From positions 1 to 64,000 of the forward strand of contig NZ_ATHO01000009.1 of NCBI RefSeq assembly GCF_000445065.1: a stretch of DNA of 64,000 bases, written 5' to 3'. The notes under the pieces were generated by a model, which was not told where the DNA came from, ran no database searches, and was given only the letters and a program-made list of their open reading frames with translations. The stretch is from Sphingobium quisquiliarum P25 (lineage in GTDB: Bacteria; Pseudomonadota; Alphaproteobacteria; Sphingomonadales; Sphingomonadaceae). The position numbers were made by a program, and so were the translations under genes. Shown one piece after another: positions 36,087 to 44,575 of this stretch. The first letter of the stretch is position 1. Every line of letters starts with the position of its first letter.

Positions 36087-38315
36087 ATGTCCGCAGCCAT
36101 GAAAAGCGGCGTTGCCATAGGCGCTTTGCTGGCGCTGTCCCAAATGCCGGCGCAGGCGGGTGAGGCGCTGACGCTGGAGCGGGTCTTCGCCAGTCCCGAT
36201 CTTTCGGGACCTCAGCCGCGCGCCCTCAAAATCTCCCCCGACGGCAGCCTCGTAACCCTGCTGAAGCCGCGCCCGGATGAGAAGGAACGGCTGGACCTGT
36301 GGGCGATCGACAGCGCCACGGGCGCCGAACGGATGCTGGTTGATTCGAAGAAAACCGGCAGCGGGGCGGAATTGTCGGAAGCCGAAAAGATGCAGCGTGA
36401 ACGTGACCGCTCAGTCGCGGGCAGCACCGGCATCGTCAGCTATGACTGGGCGCCGGACGGCAAGTCCATCCTCGTTCCCGTCGACGGCGACCTTTACCTC
36501 GCAAAGCTGGACGGGCAGGTCACCCGCCTCACCCAGACTCCCGATGGCGAGCTGAACGGCGTCGTCAGTCCCAAGGGCGGCTTCGTGTCCTTCGTGCGCG
36601 GCGGCAATCTGTTCGTGCAGCCCATGGACGGACAGGAGCGGCAACTGACGGACGGCGCGAGCGATACCGTCAGCTGGGGCGTTGCTGAATTCGTCGCGCA
36701 GGAGGAAATGGATCGCCGCACCGGCTATTGGTGGTCGCCCGATGACCGGATGATCGCTGTCGCCCGCGTGGATGAAAGCCCTGTCGGCATCGTCACGCGC
36801 ACGGCGATCGGCGGCGAAGGCACCAGGGTCTATCAGCAACGCTATCCAGCGGCAGGCTCTCCCAACGCACTCGTTGACTTGTACGTCATGAAGCCGGACG
36901 GGTCGGGCAAGGTCAAGGTCGATCTAGGCCCGAATGCGGACATCTACCTCGCCCGCGTGGATTGGTCGAAGGATGGCAGGACGCTCTATGTCCAGCGCCA
37001 GAGCCGGGACCAGAAGACGCTGGACCTGCTGGCCGTAGATCCCGCAACGGGCAGGGGGAGGATCGTCCTCACCGAAAAGGCGAAAAGCTGGATCAACCTC
37101 TCCAATAATTTCCACAGCCTTGGCGATGGCAGCTTCCTCTGGTGGTCGGAAAAGAGCGGCCATGGCCACCTTTATCATGTCGATGGCTCCCGCTGGACGG
37201 CGCTCACCAGCGGCGATTGGGAAGTGCGCGACCTTATCGGCGTGGACGAGGCTAACGGGAACGTCTACTTCACGGGCAACAAGGAAACGCCGCTGGAGCA
37301 GCAGCTCTATGCCGTCCCGCTGCGGGGCAAGGGTCCGGTCCGGCAGCTTACCAGCAGCGGTTGGTGGAACGATGCCGTCATGGACGGCGCGGCGACCCGG
37401 CTTGTCGTGTCACGCAGCAATGTGGATCAGCCCAAGCAGGTCTATCTCGCCGATCGGGAAGGCAAGCGCGTGCGCTGGCTCTCCGAAAATGCGATCGCGG
37501 GGAATCATCCCTACGCGCCCTATCTCGCCATCCATGCCAGGACGCGCTTCGGCACGTTGAAGGCTGCCGATGGGGCCACCCTCTATACCCGGATCATGAC
37601 GCCGCCGCTTGAGCCGGGCAAACGCTATCCGGTCTTCATGCTGCATTATGGCGGGCCGGGCGCGGGGCGCGTCGTCACGAACCAGTGGAGTTCGCCCATC
37701 TACCAATATCTGGTCGATCGCGGCTGGATCGTCTTCGCGGTGGACAATCGCGGCACGCCCGACCGGGGCAAGGCTTTCGAGGACCAGTTGTACCGCGCCA
37801 TGGGAACGGTCGAGGTCGATGACCAGCTAAAGGGCGTGGAGTGGCTGAAGACGCAGCCCTATGTCGATCCGCGGCGGATCGCGACTTATGGCTGGTCCTA
37901 TGGCGGCTATCTGTCGCTCAAGCTGCTGGAAAAGGCGCCCGGCGTCTTTTCCGCCGCGATCGCCGGAGCGCCGGTCACGCGATGGGAGCTTTATGACACC
38001 CATTATACCGAACGTTATCTCGGCATGCCGCAGGATAAGCCCAGCGCCTATCCGGCTTCGGGCGCGTTGGAGGATGCGGCGAAGATCAGCGATCCGCTCC
38101 TCATCATCCACGGCATGTCGGACGACAATGTCGTGTTCGACAATGCGACGGCGCTGATCGCGAGGATGCAGGCGGCAGCCGTCCCGTTCGAGATGATGGT
38201 CTATCCGGGGCAGACGCATCGGGTCGGCGGTCCGGGCGTCAGCGTTCACCTGTGGCGGACGATAGAAGACTTTCTGTCGCGCCACGGGAATGGGGAGGAG
38301 GATCCCGGCAAATAA
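36087..38315 (+). CDS. S9 family peptidase, dipeptidyl peptidase IV type
   Basis: Secreted or periplasmic prolyl dipeptidase, 742 aa. An N-terminal signal peptide (MSAAMKSGVAIGALLAL, cleavage near QAG) is followed by a beta-propeller (DPP_IV N-term) and an alpha/beta hydrolase domain. The double-Glu motif QEEMDRRTGYWW binds the substrate amino terminus. Catalytic Ser604 is in GWSYGGY, with Asp in GMSDDNV and His in QTHRV. ATG 36087 is chosen because AAAGG lies 6 nt upstream; a TTG two codons earlier is possible. Confidence 0.92.
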   Translation: MSAAMKSGVAIGALLALSQMPAQAGEALTLERVFASPDLSGPQPRALKISPDGSLVTLLKPRPDEKERLDLWAIDSATGAERMLVDSKKTGSGAELSEAEKMQRERDRSVAGSTGIVSYDWAPDGKSILVPVDGDLYLAKLDGQVTRLTQTPDGELNGVVSPKGGFVSFVRGGNLFVQPMDGQERQLTDGASDTVSWGVAEFVAQEEMDRRTGYWWSPDDRMIAVARVDESPVGIVTRTAIGGEGTRVYQQRYPAAGSPNALVDLYVMKPDGSGKVKVDLGPNADIYLARVDWSKDGRTLYVQRQSRDQKTLDLLAVDPATGRGRIVLTEKAKSWINLSNNFHSLGDGSFLWWSEKSGHGHLYHVDGSRWTALTSGDWEVRDLIGVDEANGNVYFTGNKETPLEQQLYAVPLRGKGPVRQLTSSGWWNDAVMDGAATRLVVSRSNVDQPKQVYLADREGKRVRWLSENAIAGNHPYAPYLAIHARTRFGTLKAADGATLYTRIMTPPLEPGKRYPVFMLHYGGPGAGRVVTNQWSSPIYQYLVDRGWIVFAVDNRGTPDRGKAFEDQLYRAMGTVEVDDQLKGVEWLKTQPYVDPRRIATYGWSYGGYLSLKLLEKAPGVFSAAIAGAPVTRWELYDTHYTERYLGMPQDKPSAYPASGALEDAAKISDPLLIIHGMSDDNVVFDNATALIARMQAAAVPFEMMVYPGQTHRVGGPGVSVHLWRTIEDFLSRHGNGEEDPGK

Positions 38316-38488
38316 CCTGCCCTGTTTCCGCTACGGCAGGAATCCAGTTCAGCCCTCTCAATCATCCCCAAAACGCCGTTGCGACAAGCACAGCTTTGCC
38401 GCGCCAAAGGTGCTTCACGCTGGACAAACGGCGCAATGCCGCTATGGCGCGCACTTCCGCAATTTTGCACGGAGTGGAGTCTTTAGTC

Positions 38489-39514
38489 ATGGGTTACAAG
38501 GTCGTCGTCGTTGGTGCCACGGGCAATGTGGGCCGCGAAATGCTGACCATTCTCGCCGAGCGCGAGTTCCCGATTGACGAGATCGCGGCGGTTGCTTCGC
38601 CCCGGTCGCAGGGCACCGAAATCGATTTCGGTGAAACCGGCAAGACGCTCAAATGCAAGAATATCGAACATTTCGATTTTACCGGCTGGGATATCGCCCT
38701 GTTCGCCGCGGGTTCCGGCCCGACGGCGGAATATGCGCCCAAGGCGGCTGCGGCCGGTTGCGTGGTGATCGACAACAGCTCGCTCTACCGCATGGACCCG
38801 GACGTGCCGCTGATCGTGCCGGAAGTGAACCCGGACGCGATCGATGGCTATACGAAGAAGAACATCATCGCGAACCCCAACTGCTCGACCGCGCAAATGG
38901 TCGTGGCGTTGAAACCGCTGCATGACGCAGCGACGATCAAGCGTGTCGTCGTTGCGACCTACCAGTCGGTTTCCGGTGCGGGCAAGCAGGGCATGGACGA
39001 ACTGTTCGAACAGTCGCGCAACATCTTCGTCGGCGATCCGGCCGAGCCCAAGAAGTTCACCAAGCAGATCGCCTTCAACGTGATCCCGCACATCGACGTC
39101 TTCCTGGAGGACGGCTCCACCAAGGAAGAGTGGAAGATGGTCGCGGAAACCAAGAAGATCCTCGATCCCAAGGTGAAAATCACCGCGACCTGCGTGCGCG
39201 TTCCCGTCTTCGTCGGCCACTCCGAAGCGCTCAATATCGAGTTCGAAAAGGAGATTTCGGCGAAGGAAGCACAGGATATCCTGCGGGAAGCGCCGGGCGT
39301 GATGCTCGTCGACAAGCGCGAGGATGGTGGTTACGTCACTCCCGTCGAGTGCGTGGGCGACTATGCCACCTTCGTCAGCCGCGTGCGTGAGGATTCGACG
39401 ATCGACAATGGGCTGTCGCTCTGGTGCGTCAGCGACAATCTTCGCAAGGGCGCTGCGCTGAACGCGGTGCAGATCGCCGAACTGCTGGGCCGCCGCCACC
39501 TCAAGAAGGGCTGA
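38489..39514 (+). CDS. asd: Aspartate-semialdehyde dehydrogenase
   Basis: Makes aspartate semialdehyde for Lys, Thr, Met and diaminopimelate. 341 aa from ATG 38489 (MGYKVVVVGATGNVG), preceded by a GGAG. Catalytic Cys in IIANPNCSTAQ, glycine-rich VSGAGKQGMDE, and HSEALNIEFE with the active-site His region. The frame is open far upstream but that part lies partly inside the peptidase gene. The 170-bp gap before it carries a CCTGCC/GGCAGG hairpin (38316-38340) just after the peptidase stop. Confidence 0.95.
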   Translation: MGYKVVVVGATGNVGREMLTILAEREFPIDEIAAVASPRSQGTEIDFGETGKTLKCKNIEHFDFTGWDIALFAAGSGPTAEYAPKAAAAGCVVIDNSSLYRMDPDVPLIVPEVNPDAIDGYTKKNIIANPNCSTAQMVVALKPLHDAATIKRVVVATYQSVSGAGKQGMDELFEQSRNIFVGDPAEPKKFTKQIAFNVIPHIDVFLEDGSTKEEWKMVAETKKILDPKVKITATCVRVPVFVGHSEALNIEFEKEISAKEAQDILREAPGVMLVDKREDGGYVTPVECVGDYATFVSRVREDSTIDNGLSLWCVSDNLRKGAALNAVQIAELLGRRHLKKG

Positions 39515-39523
39515 GCCCTTTTG

Positions 39524-40249
39524 ATGATCCCCGGCGCTGCTGCTGTCTGGAAAAGCCTTCCAGCCGCGCAGCGCCGGATGATCCTGATCCTGATCGCCGC
39601 CATCGCCGTGGCTAATATCGATCAGCCTTTTCCCGAACTTGCTCCGCTACAGCATGGGCCGACCCTTGCCCTTGCCCTCGCGGCCCCATGGCTGCTGCGT
39701 CGATGGCCATTGTCCAATGGCGCGGTTGCGTGCGTTCTGGCGTTCCTCCTTCTCCACACTTTGGGCGGCCGCTACATCTATTCCTACGTGCCTTATGATG
39801 ATTGGGCGCGAGCGATCAGCGGACATGACCTGTCAAGCAGCCTAGGCTGGCGGCGCAACGGCTATGACCGGCTCGTCCATTTCGCTTTCGGCGCGCTGCT
39901 GACGGCGCCGATCGCTCAGGCCGCATATCGCCATGGAGCCATGCGCCGCCGCTGGAGCCTGTGCTTCGCCTTCGTTACAGTGGGCTTCGTCGGCGCTGCC
40001 TATGAGATATTCGAATGGCTGCTGACGATCATCGCCGCCGGGGAAACCGCAGACTGGTATAATGGCCAGCAGGGCGACATATGGGACCCGCAAAAGGATC
40101 TGCTGGCGGCTCAAGCCGGCGCGGCGCTGGCGTTGCTGCTTCCGGTCGTGCGCCGTATCGGGCAGGCGCAAAGTCCCGTCCTGATCAATCCCAATCATCC
40201 CGGAGGCCAAGCCGATGACCGACCTGAACTTCGAAAAGCGCGAGATTGA
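39524..40249 (+). CDS. DUF2238 (YjdF-like) membrane protein
   Basis: 241 aa with about six hydrophobic segments. The DUF2238 signature is seen in VPYDDWARA, YDRLVHFAFGALL and AYEIFEWLLT, and in WYNGQQGDIWDPQKDLLAAQAGA. Function of the family is unknown. Its C-terminal tail is hydrophilic and the last 35 bases overlap the next gene in another frame, so the two are probably co-expressed. Confidence 0.85.
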   Translation: MIPGAAAVWKSLPAAQRRMILILIAAIAVANIDQPFPELAPLQHGPTLALALAAPWLLRRWPLSNGAVACVLAFLLLHTLGGRYIYSYVPYDDWARAISGHDLSSSLGWRRNGYDRLVHFAFGALLTAPIAQAAYRHGAMRRRWSLCFAFVTVGFVGAAYEIFEWLLTIIAAGETADWYNGQQGDIWDPQKDLLAAQAGAALALLLPVVRRIGQAQSPVLINPNHPGGQADDRPELRKARD

Positions 40250-40976
40250 AGGGCTGGGCGGCGTTCCCATCGCCGTCCATATCGCGGGCGAGGGGCGGGA
40301 CCTGGTGCTGATCCACGGCTATTTTTCCAACGCCTACACCAATTGGGTTCGCTATGGACATGCAGCGAAGCTGGTGGAGGCTGGCTTTCGCCTCATCCTG
40401 CCCGACCTGCGCGGGCATGGTGAAAGCGGAAAGCCGCATGATGCAGCCGCCTATCCGCCCGATGCGCTGACGGAAGACAATCTGGCGGTGGTGGCTCAAC
40501 TTGGCCTCACCGATTATGATCTGGGCGGCTATTCGCTGGGCGCGCGGACGACGGTGCGGATGCTCGCCCATGGCGCAACGCCGCGCCGCGTGATCCTGGC
40601 GGGCATGGGGCTGCGGGGGCTGGTCAATACGCTCGACAAGGGCGGCTATTACCGCAACGTCCTGACGAACCTCGGCAGTTTCGAGCGGGGCACGTCGGAA
40701 TGGATGACGGAGGCTTTCCTCAAGACGACGAAGGGTGATCCCGTCGCCATGCTCCACATCCTCGACACGTTCGTCGATACGCCCGCCGAAACGATCAGCA
40801 GCTTCACCCAGCTCACGGAAGTCATTTGCGGCGCTGACGATCAGGACAATGGCGTGGCGCAGGAACTGGCCGATATCCTGCCCAACGGCCGCTATGTGGA
40901 AGTGCCCGGCAATCACATGAACGCTGTGACTCGCAAGGAACTGGGGCAGGCGATGGTTGATTTTCTGACGGCCTGA
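40215..40976 (+). CDS. Alpha/beta hydrolase
   Basis: 253 aa. Oxyanion segment LVLIHGYFSN, conserved LPDLRGHGESGKP, nucleophile Ser in GGYSLGART, acid in CGADDQDNG and His in PGNHMNAV. GGAGG precedes the ATG by 8 nt, confirming that this frame is used despite overlapping the DUF2238 gene by 35 nt. Substrate not predictable; esterase or epoxide-hydrolase-like. Confidence 0.88.
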   Translation: MTDLNFEKREIEGLGGVPIAVHIAGEGRDLVLIHGYFSNAYTNWVRYGHAAKLVEAGFRLILPDLRGHGESGKPHDAAAYPPDALTEDNLAVVAQLGLTDYDLGGYSLGARTTVRMLAHGATPRRVILAGMGLRGLVNTLDKGGYYRNVLTNLGSFERGTSEWMTEAFLKTTKGDPVAMLHILDTFVDTPAETISSFTQLTEVICGADDQDNGVAQELADILPNGRYVEVPGNHMNAVTRKELGQAMVDFLTA

Positions 40977-41007
40977 TGCCCCCTGCCTTGACGGGAGGGC
41001 GCCGCAT

Positions 41008-42462
41008 TTACCGGAATGGCGGCTCGTTGAAGGCGCGCAGCTTGCGGCTGTGGAGCTTGGGGCCTTCCTTCCGCAGCAGTTCGCATGTCATCAGCCCGAC
41101 GCGAAGATGCCCGGCGATCGCCTCTTCATAGAAGCGGTTCGCCTGTCCGGGCAGCTTCAATTCGCCATGGATCGGCTTGTCCGACACGCAGAGCAAGGTT
41201 CCGTAAGGCACGCGAAACCGGTATCCTTGCGCGGCGATCGTCGCCGACTCCATGTCGATGCCCACCGCGCGCGAAAGGCTGAAGCGCAGCGCTGAACTGG
41301 AGTAGCGCAACTCCCAATTGCGGTCGTCCGTGGTGACGACAGTGCCCGTGCGAAGGCGGCGCTTGAAATCCTCCTCGCTGCTTCCGCCCAGCACCGCCTC
41401 CGCCGCCTTGGCGAGGGCAACCTGCACTTCCGCGATGGCGGGCACGGGGATTTCGGGCGGCAGCATGTCGTCCAGCACCTTGTCATCGCGCAGATAGGCG
41501 TGGGCCAGCACATAGTCGCCGATGCGCTGGCTGGGCCGCAGCCCGCCGCAATGCCCGATCATCAGCCATGCTTCGGGGCGGAGCACGGCCAAATGGTCGC
41601 AGATCGTCTTGGCATTGGCGGGGCCGACGCCGATATTGACCAGCGTGATGCCGCTGCGATTGGGGGCGATCAGGTGATAGGCGGGCATCTGATGCCTGCG
41701 CCACGCGCTGTCGGCGATCATCTGTGCCGGGTCCGCCGTCTCACGCGTCACATAGACGCCGCCCGCGCCGGAAAGAGCCGTATAGCTGCTGTCGGCCCGC
41801 TGCAATTCGCGGCACGCCCAGTCCACGAACTCGTCGACATAGCGGTGATAGTTGGTGAACAGTATGTAGCGTTGCACATGCTCGGGCGGCGTGCCGGTAT
41901 AATGTTTGAGGCGCGCCAGCGAAAAATCGGTGCGCAGGCCATCGAACAGGGCAAGCGGCCGCTGACCATTCGCATCGGGCATGAACAGGCCGTCAGCGAT
42001 CTCGTCTCCGATCTCCGCCAGTTCGGTCGCGGGGAAATGACGCGCCAGCTCGGTCGGCGGTATGCCGTCCAGCGCCGTGACGTCGAGCCCGTCGAGAACA
42101 TAGGGAAAGGGGATGGGCTGGCCGCTGACCGCCGTTTCGACATCCACCCCATAGTCGCGGACCAGCAAGTCGATCTGTTCGGCCAGATAATCGCCGAACA
42201 TCTCCGGCCGCGTGACGGTGGTCACATAAAGGCCGGGCTTCGACAGGCGGGCGAAAGACCGGCCGGGCGGCGGCGCGTCCGTCTCCGCCTTATGGATGAT
42301 GCGCAGTTCGGGATAGCAAAAGCGCCTGTCCTGCCGCGCTTCGGGCGGAGGAATGCTGCCGTCGAGCGCATAGGCCTGCATCGCCTCGCGCAGATTTTCG
42401 ATGGAGGCCTGGTAAAGCTGCTCAAGTTGCGCGACGGTCGCGCTGCCGATGCTTTTCGTCAT
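41008..42462 (-). CDS. amn: AMP nucleosidase
   Basis: Cleaves AMP to adenine and ribose-5-phosphate, helping set adenylate pools. 484 aa: N-terminal AMN domain (FCYPELRIIH ... GLYVTTVTRPEMFGDYL) and C-terminal PNP_UDP-type phosphorylase fold with LVNIGVGPANAKT, MIGHCGGLRPSQ and the ribose/phosphate site VGIDMESATIAAQG. AAGGA precedes the ATG closely. Downstream of the peroxiredoxin gene on the same strand. Confidence 0.94.
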   Translation of the reverse strand: MTKSIGSATVAQLEQLYQASIENLREAMQAYALDGSIPPPEARQDRRFCYPELRIIHKAETDAPPPGRSFARLSKPGLYVTTVTRPEMFGDYLAEQIDLLVRDYGVDVETAVSGQPIPFPYVLDGLDVTALDGIPPTELARHFPATELAEIGDEIADGLFMPDANGQRPLALFDGLRTDFSLARLKHYTGTPPEHVQRYILFTNYHRYVDEFVDWACRELQRADSSYTALSGAGGVYVTRETADPAQMIADSAWRRHQMPAYHLIAPNRSGITLVNIGVGPANAKTICDHLAVLRPEAWLMIGHCGGLRPSQRIGDYVLAHAYLRDDKVLDDMLPPEIPVPAIAEVQVALAKAAEAVLGGSSEEDFKRRLRTGTVVTTDDRNWELRYSSSALRFSLSRAVGIDMESATIAAQGYRFRVPYGTLLCVSDKPIHGELKLPGQANRFYEEAIAGHLRVGLMTCELLRKEGPKLHSRKLRAFNEPPFR

Positions 42463-42501
42463 CGATCCTTGCTACCGCAGATGGATGACCGAAGGAAGTC
42501 A

Positions 42502-42528
42502 GCCGCGCCAGAACTGCCCCGGCGCGGC
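42502..42528 (-). terminator. GC hairpin between prx and amn
   Basis: GCCGCGCC pairs with GGCGCGGC around an 11-nt loop in the 74-bp gap between the peroxiredoxin stop and the amn start. There is no U-run on the minus strand; function as terminator or attenuator is uncertain. Confidence 0.35.
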
Positions 42529-42536
42529 CATGATGA

Positions 42537-43019
42537 TCAAAGCTGGCCGAGCAGATGGTCGGCGGACGAGAGCTTGAAATCGCCCGGTTCCTCGACGTTC
42601 AGTTCGGTCACGACGCCGTCCTTGACGATCATGGAAAAGCGCTGGCCGCGCGTGCCCAGCCCGAACTTGCTGCCATCCATGGTCAGGCCGACAGCTCTGG
42701 CGAAATCGCCATTGCCATCCGCGAGCATCGTCACCTTGCCGCCAGCACCGGCGGCCTTGCCCCATGCGTCCATGACGAACACGTCATTGACGGCGGTGCA
42801 AGCAATCTCGTCAACGCCTTTCTGCTTCAATTCTTCGGCCTTCTCGACAAAGCCGGGCAGGTGCCGCGCCGAACAGGTAGGCGTGAAAGCGCCGGGCACG
42901 GAGAACAGGGCGACCGTGCGGCCAGCGAAAAATTCGTCCGAAGACAGTTGCTGCGGGCCGTCCCCGGTCATTATGGTGAAAGTGACGCTGGGAACCCGGT
43001 CCCCCTTGGCGATGGTCAT
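42537..43019 (-). CDS. Peroxiredoxin (Prx5/AhpE-like redoxin)
   Basis: Thiol peroxidase reducing hydroperoxides. 160 aa from ATG 43019. Peroxidatic Cys49 is in PGAFTPTCSARHLPGF with the Pro-Thr/Cys-Arg context of the Prx5 family. A second cysteine (CTAVND) at about residue 73 may act as resolving Cys. RFSMIVKDGVV in the C-half carries the conserved Arg. GAGGA lies upstream. Confidence 0.93.
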   Translation of the reverse strand: MTIAKGDRVPSVTFTIMTGDGPQQLSSDEFFAGRTVALFSVPGAFTPTCSARHLPGFVEKAEELKQKGVDEIACTAVNDVFVMDAWGKAAGAGGKVTMLADGNGDFARAVGLTMDGSKFGLGTRGQRFSMIVKDGVVTELNVEEPGDFKLSSADHLLGQL

Positions 43020-43153
43020 GATCTCTATCCTCGCATGTGAGGGCCGCGAGGTTGTGGCTCGCGCGGCTCCTGTCAAGGGAAGCGGAACGTGCCGCGCCGC
43101 CTTTTCCCGGCGATGGGCGCCATTGGAAAAGATACGAAGCGGCGTATATTCGC

Positions 43154-43717
43154 ATGATGAACCAGTCTCGTTCCTATGTGGGTCAGTTTCTTCTCGCGCT
43201 TCCGGGCATGGAGGACATGCGCTTCGATCATTCGGTGGTCGCGATCTGCGTCCATGATGAAAGCGGGGCGCTGGGTATCGCCGTCAGTGACGAGATTGAC
43301 GGCGTCGGCCTCCACGACCTGCTGGAAAGTTTCGACATCGATCCCGCCAATGTACCTGACGTTCCGGTTCTGCGCGGCGGGCCGGTGGAGCCACGCCGGG
43401 GCTTTGTGCTCCACTCGCTCGACTGGCAGGAACATGACATGGTGCAGGTCGGACCTGATTGGGGCTTGTCAGGATCGCTTGAGATATTGAAGGCCATTGC
43501 CGAAGGCCGGGGACCAAGCCGCTACATCGTCGCGCTCGGCTATGCCGGTTGGGGCGCGGGACAGCTTGATCAGGAGATGACGGGCGAAAGCTGGTTTCCC
43601 GCCGAATGCACTGCGGAGCTTTTGTTCGACGTGCCGGCGGACCGCAAATGGGCGGCGGCCTATGCGGCGGCCGGAGTCGACGCCTCCCATCTGGTCAGCG
43701 GCGCGGGTTCGGCGTGA
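43154..43717 (+). CDS. YqgE/AlgH family protein
   Basis: DUF179 protein, 187 aa, beginning SYVGQFLLALPGMEDMRFDHSVV with the GPV-EP-RGFVLH segment characteristic of the family and the closing SRYIVALGYAGWGAGQLDQE. Role uncertain: reported connections are to alginate and motility regulation or oxidative response. It diverges from the peroxiredoxin gene across about 135 bp. The start is unsure (ATG 43154 or 43157, no clear Shine-Dalgarno). Confidence 0.9.
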   Translation: MMNQSRSYVGQFLLALPGMEDMRFDHSVVAICVHDESGALGIAVSDEIDGVGLHDLLESFDIDPANVPDVPVLRGGPVEPRRGFVLHSLDWQEHDMVQVGPDWGLSGSLEILKAIAEGRGPSRYIVALGYAGWGAGQLDQEMTGESWFPAECTAELLFDVPADRKWAAAYAAAGVDASHLVSGAGSA

Positions 43718-43865
43718 AAAATCAGCCTGCCGCTGCCAGTTGATGTTCGATCCGACAACGAAACGACAGCCGTGCGCAACGCTTGTTGCTGTATCGTAAC
43801 TGAACCGATAGCGGTAAAAGCCCGCTAACCCACTTCATTGACATAGCCGCAAGCGGCGGCGCGCA

Positions 43866-43895
43866 CCCTCTCCGTCACAATGGGAGGGGGTTTTT
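43866..43895 (+). promoter_or_regulatory. Hairpin that would sequester the Shine-Dalgarno of the following gene
   Basis: CCCTCTCC (43866-43873) pairs with GGGAGGGG (43883-43890, one G-U) and a TTTTT follows. The 3' arm is the purine-rich ribosome site of the secreted protein gene. It could be a terminator or attenuator, or a translational switch; the sequence does not decide. Confidence 0.45.
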
Positions 43896-43899
43896 GTCG

Positions 43900-44451
43900 A
43901 TGAAGAAAATTCTGACGGCGGTGATTGCCGCGGTGATGCCGCTTGCGCCTGCCACGGCGGCAACATGCTGGAAAACGACTGCGGTCGAGGCGGCTCAGAT
44001 CCGCGATTTCGAAATGATGCTGATGGTGTCGGCGTTGCGGTGCCGCGCGACCGGAAACAACTTCCTTGCATCCTACAATGAATTCATCCGGGACAAGCGT
44101 GATGCGCTGACGCAGGTGAATGACGAACTGCGGGAGCATTTCCGGTCGGTTGCCGGGCCGGTGGGTGCGTTGGGAGCCTATGACAACTATGTCACCGCGC
44201 TCGCCAACGTCTATGGCGCAGGGGCGGACGGGCTTGCCTGTCGCGATCTCCAGTCGATCACCGATGCCGCCAACGCGCTGCCTGCGACGCGCGCGGCGTT
44301 GCTGGAACTGTCGGACGCGGCGGGGATCACGCCGCATCTGTCCGGGCCGCGCTGCGACGTGGTCATGGCTGTAGCCAAGGGCGATCAGCGGGACGGTGAA
44401 CAGGCGCGGCAGGCCCCCGTCACGGTCGCGGCGCGTGGCCCTGCCAACTAA
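43900..44451 (+). CDS. Secreted hypothetical protein with signal peptide
   Basis: 183 aa from ATG 43900 (a TTG at 43894 is nearer the ribosome site). Sec signal MKKILTAVIAAVMPLAPATA with cleavage likely before ATCWKTT. The mature part is about 160 aa, mostly helical, with four cysteines (C in ATCW, LRCR, LACRD and PRCD) that could form two disulfides. No family recognised. It stands between yqgE and ahcY; an A/T hairpin ATAAAG-AAAA-CTTTAT follows its stop (44455-44470). Confidence 0.8.
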   Translation: MKKILTAVIAAVMPLAPATAATCWKTTAVEAAQIRDFEMMLMVSALRCRATGNNFLASYNEFIRDKRDALTQVNDELREHFRSVAGPVGALGAYDNYVTALANVYGAGADGLACRDLQSITDAANALPATRAALLELSDAAGITPHLSGPRCDVVMAVAKGDQRDGEQARQAPVTVAARGPAN

Positions 44452-44483
44452 CACATAAAGAAAACTTTATATCGAAGTTGCCT

Positions 44484-44521
44484 TCATCGGCGGCGGTTGG
44501 TAAAGCGCAGCCATCGCCGCC
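44484..44521 (+). promoter_or_regulatory. GC stem-loop in the ahcY leader
   Basis: GGCGGCG (44489-44495) pairs with CGCCGCC (44515-44521) across a 19-nt loop; GTTCGGCTTTT follows. It is in the 125-bp leader of ahcY. It may end the upstream transcript or regulate ahcY; I find no match to SAH or SAM riboswitch consensus. Confidence 0.35.
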
Positions 44522-44575
44522 GTTCGGCTTTTCCTGAGCGGCTCCGGCACATTCTAAACCGATGGAGACACGCTC

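Noticed and set aside
39506-39520. Perfect palindrome AAGGGC-TGA-GCCCTT at the asd stop codon
   Set aside because: The 6-bp stem has a 3-nt loop made of the stop codon itself; likely coincidental, no U-run beyond TT.
44452-44575. SAH or SAM riboswitch in the ahcY leader
   Set aside because: A GC stem-loop is present but none of the conserved SAH or SAM riboswitch sequence blocks could be found.
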